DNA of 14,381 nt, from contig JADGIG010000170.1 in the NCBI GenBank assembly GCA_018985235.1, forward strand, positions 1 to 14,381, read 5' to 3'. The notes beneath the pieces were generated by a model. That model saw only the letters and a program-made list of their open reading frames with translations. It was not told the origin of the DNA and made no database searches. The first letter of the stretch is position 1, and each line of letters opens with the position of its first letter. Shown piece after piece: positions 1-7,044 of the stretch. The position numbers and the translations under genes were made by a program. The DNA comes from Sanchytrium tribonematis (lineage: Eukaryota; Sanchytriomycota; Sanchytriomycetes; Sanchytriales; Sanchytriaceae).

Positions 1-138
1 ATCATTATAATTACAGCAATTTAATGGTATTTTATTATATCTGGCTATATCAGTGACGTGTAAATTGAGTGATCTAAAGAATTGCATCACTAAATCGCAT
101 TCTGTGGACATGACAAATAAAATTAAAAATAAACTCAT
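1..138 (-). CDS. Secreted protein, probable leucine-rich-repeat N-terminus (partial, runs off left edge)
   Basis: The frame is open from an ATG at 138 to the window edge (46 codons), and an in-frame TAA lies just two codons upstream of that ATG, so the start is secure. The protein opens with a very short hydrophobic signal-like stretch (MSLFLILFVMS). Next come a Cys-Asp-Leu and a helix-like segment with hydrophobic spacing, then an Asn-Cys-Cys-Asn-Tyr motif near residues 40-44. The pattern C-x2-L...F..SL....CC resembles the N-terminal cap of secreted plant- and fungal-type leucine-rich-repeat proteins. No actual repeat lies inside the window, so that assignment is inference. It is co-oriented with the inositol-phosphate synthase, whose stop is only 69 bp upstream. 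It could instead be another kind of small Cys-rich secreted protein. Confidence 0.6.
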   Translation of the reverse strand, partial: MSLFLILFVMSTECDLVMQFFRSLNLHVTDIARYNKIPLNCCNYND

Positions 139-207
139 TTTTTACAAACAAGCCACACGACGAGGACTTTGACACAAAGCTATGCTGAAATTAGAATCAT
201 ATTGCTT

Positions 208-1608
208 TTATTGAGTTAACCAGTCCAAATGGCAATGTTCTTCTGCTTCCATTCCAATCAACATTCTTAAAAATGTGACAATCCCACTACGCTGTGAATT
301 TAATGCATTAATCACTGGTCCCTTGTAGATACTAGGTGCTTTCAATAAAAATGCCAACATCCCACTCAAACATGGCGATAATGGCAAATAATCGCCATCC
401 AATTGATATTCAATTCTACTCAATAATTCGCTGAATAAACACAAATCAATCATCAATGGGGCTGCTAATAATGAATCTTCACAAATATTGTTGATAAATA
501 TGGTAGATTTGCCACCCATGAATAGCTCAGAGTAATATTCGTCCATGGCTCTTTTGGCATCTCCTACTGCCGGAACATGCTTAATCACAACAACATGGTC
601 AATTTCTTGATGACCAGATGGATATAATACTGGATTACTATTAATCATGTCATCTACAACATTGGATTTGCTAATGCCTGCATTAATCAAAAAATCCACT
701 AATACGCTTTTCAACTTTGTTTGACCTGATTTGAAGTCATCTCCAGCTACAAATGATTGGTGCTGATTTGCCAATTCTAAAATGGCATCATTTAGAGTAT
801 TTTGGGGAGATCCATTGATAAATATGGCATTTTCGAGGATACTAGCTACTGCAAATATGGTAGATGGAGCTATCTCAGAGTGATTATTTTCGATTGATTT
901 TAATAAATTGGAAGCTGAGTCATTAACACCAGGGATGATCTCTGAGAATCTTTCTGTAGAAGCAGTCCATAACACAATGACTTTATCCAACTTGTGCTGC
1001 TCTTTAAATGTCTGGATATCTTTTCTGATTTGTTGTAAATCTGCTTGTTTATCGGGATTTTTTAAATCATTAAATTGGTGATTGCATCTCGCATTTTGAT
1101 TATCTGCATAAAATGATGGATAGAAGACTGATTTCATGGGATGAATCTCTTTTAAATGGGGCAATTGGTTGATTAAATCAGGTTCTAAAACATGATTTGC
1201 AAATAAAGAATCTTGAATATTTTGATTGACAATGTCCCATCCAGAGATGATCAAGCTATTTGGATCCATCATTGGTACTAACTGATTTAATGGCTTGAAT
1301 ATAGGACCATCTGCTGTCTCAATTCTAGTCGTAGAACTCATAAATAAAGATCCATAATAATTTGAGGATTGTTTGCCATTTTTAGTTTGAAATGACAATC
1401 CACGCTTATTCGCTTCAATACCTGCTAATAATGTAGATCCATTATTACCACATAGGCCAACCAGCAATAATCCAGTTTTTTGTGGATTTGGATTCGTTTT
1501 GAATTGTACTGTCTTAGAGGTCTTTGTGGATTCCCAAATGGGTTCTTTGACTTGATATTGATGCCAGGTGTGTTTTGAATGTATCATTGTATTTTTGGGG
1601 ATATTCAT
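208..1608 (-). CDS. INO1: Myo-inositol-3-phosphate synthase (INO1 family) lacking the catalytic-loop segment
   Basis: The family converts glucose-6-phosphate to inositol-3-phosphate with NAD, in the cytosol, as the first step of inositol synthesis. Of the 466 residues, 50-57 form the NAD loop (GLCGNNGS, usually GxGGNNG). Family blocks follow: SGWDI, VLWTASTER, PGVND, GDDFKSGQTK, the lysine of VGDAK (352), CEDSLLA and the lysine of LLKAP (423). At residues 312/313 the chain goes straight from NAGI to SKSNVVDDM. The family's roughly 27-residue SYNHLGNNDG...RSKE segment is absent, including the lysine equivalent to yeast Lys369 and the Asn/Asp residues near the metal and NAD. Yeast Ino1 is 533 residues. 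The frame opens further upstream only at a TTG (1647), so I take the ATG at 1608, in an A-rich context. The stop TAA lies inside an AATAAA. It is probably inactive or altered, despite an otherwise intact frame. Confidence 0.93.
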   Translation of the reverse strand: MNIPKNTMIHSKHTWHQYQVKEPIWESTKTSKTVQFKTNPNPQKTGLLLVGLCGNNGSTLLAGIEANKRGLSFQTKNGKQSSNYYGSLFMSSTTRIETADGPIFKPLNQLVPMMDPNSLIISGWDIVNQNIQDSLFANHVLEPDLINQLPHLKEIHPMKSVFYPSFYADNQNARCNHQFNDLKNPDKQADLQQIRKDIQTFKEQHKLDKVIVLWTASTERFSEIIPGVNDSASNLLKSIENNHSEIAPSTIFAVASILENAIFINGSPQNTLNDAILELANQHQSFVAGDDFKSGQTKLKSVLVDFLINAGISKSNVVDDMINSNPVLYPSGHQEIDHVVVIKHVPAVGDAKRAMDEYYSELFMGGKSTIFINNICEDSLLAAPLMIDLCLFSELLSRIEYQLDGDYLPLSPCLSGMLAFLLKAPSIYKGPVINALNSQRSGIVTFLRMLIGMEAEEHCHLDWLTQ

Positions 1609-1947
1609 TTGTATTTGTTTGATCCGGATTGAAAAAGAGCCAATCAAAATTACTTGTAGAAATCACTCTGAAACCCTCTATAATTGTTTATTATTAGTCC
1701 AATATGGCTCTTTCATGATATTCTTATAATTGCATTCTTCAATCGAGCATTGTAAATGTAATAATTGATTAATATGGAAGATCTGGGATGTTTTGCATAA
1801 TGTCAATCACCGTGCAGCTCTACATTAGCATCTGTGATTGGGTGTTAGAAAAAGAAGCTGCTGTGATTCGATCTGCGAAATTATTTTGTCTTAAAATGTC
1901 TGCGACTCAATTTAAAAGTAGACATTCCGCATAACCCATTTAAGGAG
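1609..1947. promoter_or_regulatory. Divergent intergenic region between the inositol-phosphate synthase and the secreted-protein gene
   Basis: This 339-bp gap separates two divergent genes and should hold both promoters. A TATA-like TTTAAAAG at 1911-1918 lies 37 bp before the plus-strand ATG at 1948. I saw no clear TATA box on the minus side and no canonical inositol-responsive CATGTGAAAT element. A 44-codon plus-strand frame (1800-1934) exists, but nothing supports it as a gene. Confidence 0.5.
1911..1918 (+). promoter_or_regulatory. TATA-like box (TTTAAAAG) of the 1948 secreted-protein gene
   Basis: The box lies 37 bp before the ATG. It resembles the TATAAAAG boxes of the tectonin genes and the TTTAAAAG before the lipocalin start, so it fits a local pattern of TATA boxes close to the start codon. 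Confidence 0.45.
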
Positions 1948-2310
1948 ATGCTTTTTCTAATTTTATTAATCTTAAGAGCAATGACACCGGAAGACAATCG
2001 ACTCAAATTTCATAAACAACAAAGAGGGACACCAGCAAAACAATCACCTCACTCAGCACAAAATGCAGAGACATTAAACACATTGGCACTCAACCAGCTA
2101 TACGACAGATACAACAGCGAATTAAATGGCCACCCAACTTCCGACATCCATGACAAAATTCAACAATTATTAGATTTCCAAAGAGTAAAGAGGTCATCTC
2201 TTCATGGTGAGCATCTCCAACGTTTCGACAGTGAATTCAATGCATTAAATCCATTCATAGTGAGAGACCTCAAATCTAAAATCAATTGGCATAACACCAG
2301 AACACGTTGA
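1948..2310 (+). CDS. Small secreted protein, unknown function
   Basis: This 120-residue protein starts with a very short hydrophobic signal-like segment (MLFLILLILRA). The remainder is hydrophilic, rich in Gln, Asn, His, Lys and Arg, has no cysteine and shows no domain I recognise. The middle (around residues 45-75) is predicted by eye to be helical, with regularly spaced leucines. It ends with TGA. A GATAAA, but no AATAAA, follows at once. A TATA-like box lies 37 bp upstream of the ATG. The transposase gene begins 86 bp downstream on the same strand. It is most likely an effector-like or matrix protein; no function can be assigned from sequence. Confidence 0.7.
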   Translation: MLFLILLILRAMTPEDNRLKFHKQQRGTPAKQSPHSAQNAETLNTLALNQLYDRYNSELNGHPTSDIHDKIQQLLDFQRVKRSSLHGEHLQRFDSEFNALNPFIVRDLKSKINWHNTRTR

Positions 2311-2396
2311 TAAAACAATTCAAAACATTGATAAGTTTCGGATTGATTCACGTGTGTAGCACGTACTCCTCGCTTTCCATATGCCCCCTTGAGGCT

Positions 2397-3615
2397 ATGA
2401 GTTCAAATATGGAAGAAATGGAATTAAATAAATCCATTTTGAACGATGTTAAAGCTCTTATGGCTGTGAATGATCCACGGGGCATTGTTGATCTATTGCA
2501 AAATATCTTTTTCAAAGAAGCATTATGCCCCAAAGATCAAACTCATGGCCAACTAAATTTATACAACTGTAATACAGGAAAGAGACCAGACGGAAAATAC
2601 TGGTCCTGCAAAAGGTGCAGAACATTTGTCTCCGTTCGTGCAGGATCTCTGTTTTTACATTGTAAATTGCCGTTGAATGAGTGTCTTATATTATTAAAGC
2701 TGTTTTATCTTAATACAACACCTAAAATAGCTACAAGAATCATGAATATAAATGAAAAAACTGTTCTCAAATATTATAAATTATTTCGAATATATCAAGA
2801 AGAGTCATTCAAGCAATTGATGACACCCTTGGGTGGTATTAATGGAGAAGTAGAAATTGACGAGGCAATTTTCCGTAAAAGGAAGTATAATAGAGGTCGA
2901 TTAAAGGTTACTTTCTGGATTTTGGGTATTGTTTGCCGTAAGACAAAACGGATTATTACTGTGCCAGTTTTGAATAGAAAAAAAAGCACAATGATGTATT
3001 TTATAACCAAATTAGTTCTTCCTGGCACAACTATTTATACTGATTCTTATAAATCATATAATTGGATCTCATTGCATGAAAATAATTACACTCATTTCAC
3101 AATAAATCACAGTAAAAAGGGTGTCGGACGATTTGTAAACCCAGATGCTCCACATATTAAAACGCAATTAATTGAGTGTATGTGGAAACATTTGAGATCC
3201 AGTCTTCCAAAAAATGGTGCAAGATTTCACACAATTGATCAATATTTGTATGATTTTATGTTTCGACGTCAATTTGACGACAAATCTGGTAACAAAAATG
3301 AGTTAAATGATATTTATTTGAATTATTTACAAGCACTACTTAGTGCATATCCCTCTGGAGTGAAAAATGATGCATTGGCAAATGGCCAAAACTTTGAGTT
3401 TTTCGAGCATTGGTACTTGATAAAATGTATTTATTGTTAACAAAGCACTTGTAGCAGAAGGCATTTCTTTCAATGGATCTGGAATTAATGTAGTCGATGG
3501 GGAAATGGTACCAGCAAATGATTCGGACTTAGAATTCTCAGACATCGAAGACATTTTGGTACAAAATTTAAACGAAATGTCAGTTAATAATGATATTCTC
3601 GATGATAATCAATAA
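2397..3615 (+). CDS. IS1595/Merlin-type DDE transposase (two exons joined by a 19-nt intron)
   Basis: Proposed exons are 2397-3426 and 3446-3615, giving 399 residues. The N-terminal part carries a zinc-ribbon-like set of cysteines (residues 44, 58, 71 and 74) and then a helical DNA-binding region. The ISXO2/IS1595-like catalytic domain has aspartates in EIDEA (155) and TDSYKSY (216) and a glutamate in LIECMW (260), the expected DDE triad. The unspliced frame stops at 3440 with no poly(A) signal. Removing the 19-nt GT-AG stretch continues the frame into an acidic C-terminal tail ending in CAATAAA, like neighbouring host genes. A one-base deletion in the AAAA at 3422-3425 would do the same, so a frameshift is the alternative. 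I take the ATG at 2397; the frame upstream opens only at TTG 2307. I found no convincing terminal inverted repeats. Confidence 0.82.
3427..3445 (+). other. Candidate 19-nt spliceosomal intron in the transposase gene
   Basis: The sequence GTATTTATTGTTAACAAAG begins with GT, ends with AG and contains a branch-site-like TTAAC. It lies in phase 1. Its removal joins the transposase frame to an open frame that ends in a stop/poly(A) overlap typical of this window. An acceptor 15 nt further (giving a 34-nt intron to 3460) also keeps frame. Confidence 0.5.
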
Positions 3616-4293
3616 ATCTTTTGTTTAAATTCAATTTTTCCTAATTTTAAAATTTTTAACTTTGAACCACGATTCTTACTTTCAACTTCGATAAATTTAC
3701 AGTTTTTATTTCAAATTCACAAATTGTACATTGAATGCATCATTTGTAATAATTTAAATTGTCTCTAATGTAATTTTTGAGTGAAACAAATAAGGATTAT
3801 TGTATCTCCTTTTTACCCCCTTTCTTGTATTCAATAATTTGACAAATGTTTAGTTATTAGTGAAGACAGATAGAGCATAAAAAGCTGTACATGATACGTT
3901 AATAAATATTGTAATTTATTCCTTTTATGGGTGTACAATGGTGGATCATTGACAAAACATGTTTAAATTTTGCAACATTTGCAATTGACTTATTCCAAAT
4001 TTTATAAGCATCAATAGCTTATATGCTATATGTATACTAGTACCATTTGATAGAGAATCTTTTACAGATTCTAAAAATATAGCACATCGATGGTGTAGCT
4101 TATAAAATGAAGTGGCAAATGTGGATAGAAATTAGGTATTATTAAACAAGGAGTATACGTCCGTCTTATGGAACCAATGAAGAGTATTAAATAAAAATAA
4201 CGCTTTATACCAATCATTTATTTGTTTTTCTGGACCCAATAGCCTTTTGCCAACGTTTTTGATGACCTGGGGAAGATCAGGAGGTTCCCCTAA
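3616..4293. other. Non-coding gap with small hairpins
   Basis: No convincing coding region was found in these 678 bp. Three perfect short inverted repeats occur: TATAAGC/GCTTATA (4003-4023, 7-nt loop), AGAATC/GATTCT (4054-4072, 7-nt loop) and GGGGAA/TTCCCC (4269-4290, 10-nt loop). A CATAAAAAG TATA-like sequence at 3876-3884 has no open frame after it. The stretch lies between a transposase gene and a protease relic, so it may be eroded transposon or gene sequence. Confidence 0.5.
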
Positions 4294-4518
4294 TTTCTCC
4301 TATCAACTCGTTCTACCTTTATACCAACAAATGGAATGATACCCTCGTATGAATGGAAATGCGATACTCAAGTCAAAACATGTTCCAAATCCAGTGAAAA
4401 CGATTTAACAGATAATATTATGGATTATAATCGATGCCCTCAAAGATTCACCCCATTACAGCAATTGAGAATGATGAATTATGCTTACTTTAGAATCAAA
4501 AAGACGCTAATAAATTAG
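4294..4518 (+). pseudogene. C-terminal relic of a secreted M43-type (pappalysin-like) metalloprotease
   Basis: The frame is open from 4294 to TAG at 4516-4518. It encodes the end of a metalloprotease domain: IPTNG, two cysteines around a short loop (WKCDTQVKTCS), then DLTDNIMDYN followed by C-x2-RFTPLQQLRM. In the M43 family the sequence N-x-MDY is the Met-turn, and a Cys followed by FT..Q..RM ends the domain. The zinc-binding HExxHxxGxxH motif, signal peptide and first two thirds are absent, and I found none of them upstream in any frame. An AATAAA overlaps the last codons, as in intact genes here, so this looks like the true 3' end of a gene that lost its 5' part next to a transposase. The ATG at 4336 would give only 60 residues. 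An upstream exon beyond a long intron is the alternative. Confidence 0.6.
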
Positions 4519-4596
4519 AAATCGTTGCACATGTTTACCCCACTCTTACCCAAAACATTCGGGGTTCTCTATTTCCCTCCGTCAAACAATATTCTA

Positions 4597-5922
4597 ATGG
4601 ACGATTTCAGTAAGATATTATCCTCATTATCCGTAAATACAACCCAATTACGCACCATCCAAGAAGGCATGATGACAGAAATGCAACTTGGATTATCCAA
4701 TCAAAAGGAAGGATTAAAAATGCTGCCATCCTATTTATTTAATATCCCAACTGGTAATGAAAATGGCACTTATATTGCATTAGATTTAGGTGGTACCAAT
4801 TTCAGAGTTGTCCAAGTGGATTTATTAGGAAATGGGCAATTAAAAACAGAATATTTAAAATATACGATCCCAGATCACTTAAAAATCTCTAATGGTGATT
4901 TATTATTTGACTTCATCGCCGAATGCGTCAAAGATTTTCTGATTAAACAGCAATTACATCAAGAAGATCAATTTTTAGGTTTCACTTTTAGTTTCCCATG
5001 TCAACAAATCCATATTAACAAGGCAGTTTTATTGCACTGGGCCAAAGGATTTACTGCAGATGGCGTGGAAGGCAAAGATGTCGTGGAAATATTACATCAA
5101 GCATTTATTCGTAAAAATGTGAATATTCATTGTAAAGCCGTGATAAATGACACTGTAGGGACATTACTAGCACATGCATATAAATCACCAAACAGTAAAA
5201 TAGGCGTAATCCTCGGAACTGGCTCAAATGCTGCTTATATTGAGAAATGCACTAAAATGACTAAAAATCAACAAATTAGTGAATTAGATGGACATGTGCT
5301 TGTGAATATTGAATGGGGCGCCTTTGGAGATAACGACAAGTACCTCCCAATTACAAAATACGATGAATTGTTGGATTTATCAACTCCAAAGCCAAAACAA
5401 CATAAATTTGAAAAAATGGTATCTGGTATGTACTTGGGTGAATTGATGAGACTGGTCATGGTTGATTTAATCCATTTAAAAGTGATTTTTGGAGGGAAGA
5501 GCTCTGAAACTATAAAAACCCCTTGGAGTTTTCCAACAAAATACTTGAGTGAAATGGAGTCTGATTTTTCACCAGATTATCAAATAGTGGATAAAATATT
5601 AAATGATTGCCATTTAGCATCATCAACCGTGCAAGAAAGACAGATTATTAAAGCCATTGGACAGCAAATTGGGACCAGATCAGCAAGAATGGCTGGTGCT
5701 GCCATGGCTGGTGTTTTAGTGGAATCAGGATGTCTACAGAGCAATGAAGTAGTTGTGATTGCAATAGATGGTAGTTTATTTGAATATTATCCAAATTATC
5801 AATTTAGAATTGAAGCTGCTTTGCGGGAATTGCTAGGAGAAAAATCAAATTTGGTGAAATTAGAATTGGCGAGAGATGGAAGCAGTGTGGGTGCCGCATT
5901 GGGGAGTGTCATGGCGAAATAA
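4597..5922 (+). CDS. Hexokinase
   Basis: The enzyme phosphorylates glucose and related sugars with ATP at the entry to glycolysis, in the cytosol. Its 441 residues show the family order: phosphate-binding DLGGTNFR (about 63), LGFTFSFP (about 128-135), the WTKGF block here as WAKGF (148-152), the catalytic aspartate in INDTVGT (185), LGTGSNAAY (206-214), the sugar-contact glutamate of NIEWGAFGD (239), FEKMVSGMYLGE with its glutamate (272), and the C-terminal IAIDGSLFEYYPNY and DGSSVGAAL. Length is slightly below the usual 460-490. I start at the ATG at 4597 (MDDFSKIL), which matches the family N-terminus; the ATG at 4531 would add 22 unusual residues. The stop TAA sits in AATAAA. The usual threonine before the lysine of WTKGF is alanine, but other key residues are kept, so activity is likely. 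Confidence 0.95.
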   Translation: MDDFSKILSSLSVNTTQLRTIQEGMMTEMQLGLSNQKEGLKMLPSYLFNIPTGNENGTYIALDLGGTNFRVVQVDLLGNGQLKTEYLKYTIPDHLKISNGDLLFDFIAECVKDFLIKQQLHQEDQFLGFTFSFPCQQIHINKAVLLHWAKGFTADGVEGKDVVEILHQAFIRKNVNIHCKAVINDTVGTLLAHAYKSPNSKIGVILGTGSNAAYIEKCTKMTKNQQISELDGHVLVNIEWGAFGDNDKYLPITKYDELLDLSTPKPKQHKFEKMVSGMYLGELMRLVMVDLIHLKVIFGGKSSETIKTPWSFPTKYLSEMESDFSPDYQIVDKILNDCHLASSTVQERQIIKAIGQQIGTRSARMAGAAMAGVLVESGCLQSNEVVVIAIDGSLFEYYPNYQFRIEAALRELLGEKSNLVKLELARDGSSVGAALGSVMAK

Positions 5923-6008
5923 AACAATTGATTTCACAGCATTGGCTTTAAATATTTAGACACCATCTGTTGATTTTTGTGTTTTAGGTGCTCTAAAAAT
6001 TTGAAAGA

Positions 6009-6200
6009 ATGATTGAATTGGTTTTTGCATTTATTATTACATTTCTAGGTACCATTGGTAAAATAATTGATGAAATGAGTGATAAAATGAGCCATGAATT
6101 TCAAGAATTGAAGAAAAGAAAGAGTATACAAATTGAGGCACAAAATCAACAAATCATAAATTTAAACCAACAATTATTCGATCTATTTAAAAATCAATAA
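6009..6200 (+). CDS. Small membrane-anchored coiled-coil protein, unknown
   Basis: This 63-residue frame from an ATG at 6009 has one hydrophobic N-terminal segment (residues 2-19). A highly charged, Gln- and Lys-rich helix with heptad-like spacing follows (about 22-60). The layout suggests a signal anchor with a short coiled coil. The family is not recognised. Its stop TAA is inside AATAAA (6196-6201), as in established genes here, which supports it being real. It is convergent with the lipocalin gene, with only 9 bp between the two stop codons. The ATG lies 86 bp after the hexokinase stop, and I saw no strong TATA box at the usual distance. Confidence 0.55.
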   Translation: MIELVFAFIITFLGTIGKIIDEMSDKMSHEFQELKKRKSIQIEAQNQQIINLNQQLFDLFKNQ

Positions 6201-6214
6201 AGAATCTATTTATT
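6196..6214. terminator. Face-to-face poly(A) signals of two convergent genes
   Basis: AATAAA on the plus strand (6196-6201) contains the stop of the small membrane-protein gene, and AATAAA on the minus strand (6214-6209) contains the stop of the lipocalin gene. Since cleavage normally falls 10-30 nt after the signal, each transcript must run into the other gene's coding region. Confidence 0.7.
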
Positions 6215-6791
6215 GCAATGATTTGCACTCATTTTGGTCAAAGTAATGTACTGCTTTCGAGTAAACTGGAAAAGCATCAAAAATCTCGGTGATTTTCAAT
6301 TTTAAACTTTCAACTTGCATTTCAGTGGGCTTATTCTTTGTCAATACTTGCACAACTTCGATCTTCTTAACGGCTAATGAAGCACATTGATAATAAATGA
6401 TTTCTTCATAAACTCCATTCACTTCTTTGAAATAAACAGCTGTATTGTCAAAATCAAATGGTGTTTTAATGACAACGTCGTCCTTCAAGTTATTGAAATG
6501 GAAAATACTGGTGACATTTGTCATTTTAGTGATTCCTTTTTCAACATAGACTTCATCGTATTTTGTGGTTGAGTCAGCCCACGCTCCTAAATATTGACAT
6601 TTAGCATGAAATGCACTACTGGATGGATGTATTTCCAAGTATGGACACAAACAACCCTTTTGAAAAGGATCTTGAGCAAATGGCTGATAATAAAACCCTT
6701 GTGCTTTAGAAGCATCAAAATTCTCAACTTTCATTTCTTGCAATTGGGTCAATTTAGGGCATCCTGCAATGACTACAGAAGTAAACAACAT
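6210..6791 (-). CDS. Secreted lipocalin-like protein
   Basis: Lipocalins are beta-barrel carriers of small hydrophobic ligands. After the signal-like MLFTSVVIAG, the mature part begins Cys-Pro-Lys and has VENFDASKAQGFYYQPF, the N-terminal G-x-W lipocalin motif with Phe in place of Trp. GCLCPY, an AKC strand, a YQC strand and a C-terminal Cys (NECKSLQ) follow, giving likely disulfides. The apolipoprotein D/Blc subgroup looks nearest. I start at the ATG at 6791 (193 residues), not at 6836. The inner start gives a signal peptide like the neighbours', and a TTTAAAAG lies 28 bp before it; the outer ATG would put that box inside the coding region and a polar stretch before the signal. The stop TAA lies inside AATAAA. 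Confidence 0.75.
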   Translation of the reverse strand: MLFTSVVIAGCPKLTQLQEMKVENFDASKAQGFYYQPFAQDPFQKGCLCPYLEIHPSSSAFHAKCQYLGAWADSTTKYDEVYVEKGITKMTNVTSIFHFNNLKDDVVIKTPFDFDNTAVYFKEVNGVYEEIIYYQCASLAVKKIEVVQVLTKNKPTEMQVESLKLKITEIFDAFPVYSKAVHYFDQNECKSLQ

Positions 6792-6811
6792 GATCAAAAT
6801 TGCATCAGAGT

Positions 6812-6819
6812 CTTTTAAA
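6812..6819 (-). promoter_or_regulatory. TATA-like box (TTTAAAAG) of the lipocalin gene
   Basis: The box is 28 bp upstream of the ATG at 6791 and matches the TATA-to-ATG spacing of the tectonin genes. It is the main reason for preferring 6791 over 6836 as the lipocalin start. Confidence 0.45.
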
Positions 6820-6839
6820 GGTATGTATTTGCCCATTTA

Positions 6840-7044
6840 AGTGCCATGGCTAAAATTGGCAAAATAAATATTTTTTCATACGACAGAGTGCAATGGCTAT
6901 TTCATGCCTTTTCAACTCACAAGTTGAACTATGGAATCGTCAGGTTTTTATATAGCTAGTACACCTTTTTAAATGCTTGACAAAATAAGATTTGAGATCC
7001 GCCATGGCTATTTATCCAAAATACTCATTTATTTACAATATAAC
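6840..7044. other. Intergenic region between the lipocalin and F-BAR genes, with a hairpin
   Basis: There is no coding region here. A perfect inverted repeat TTCAACT/AGTTGAA with a 4-nt loop lies at 6911-6928. TATATAAAAA reads on the minus strand near 6946-6955, more than 100 bp from either lipocalin start, with only tiny frames between. The poly(A) signal of the F-BAR gene is near 7030. Confidence 0.4.

Noticed and set aside
1609-1647. N-terminal extension of the inositol-phosphate synthase to 1647
   Set aside because: It would begin with TTG; the first ATG in frame is at 1608, in good context.
1800-1934. 44-codon plus-strand frame (MSITVQLYIS...)
   Set aside because: It has no signal peptide, domain, TATA box or AATAAA, and lies in a divergent promoter region; likely chance.
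2307-2396. Upstream extension of the transposase to 2307
   Set aside because: It starts with TTG and overlaps the end of the previous gene; the ATG at 2397 is sufficient.
3413-3445. 33-nt GT-AG intron starting GTACTT in the transposase gene
   Set aside because: Removal leaves the wrong frame and a stop after about 15 codons; the 19-nt choice is in phase.
3660-3680. tRNA B-box-like GTGGTTCAAAG on the minus strand
   Set aside because: No A box, acceptor stem or cloverleaf could be drawn around it.
2349-4165. Terminal inverted repeats around the transposase (GCGAGGAGTACGT against AAGGAGTATACGT)
   Set aside because: Only about 12 of 19 positions match with a gap, and no target-site duplication is evident.
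208-5922. Functional cluster of hexokinase and inositol-phosphate synthase
   Set aside because: Their reactions are consecutive, but the genes are on opposite strands, 3 kb apart with a transposase between, and share no visible control element.
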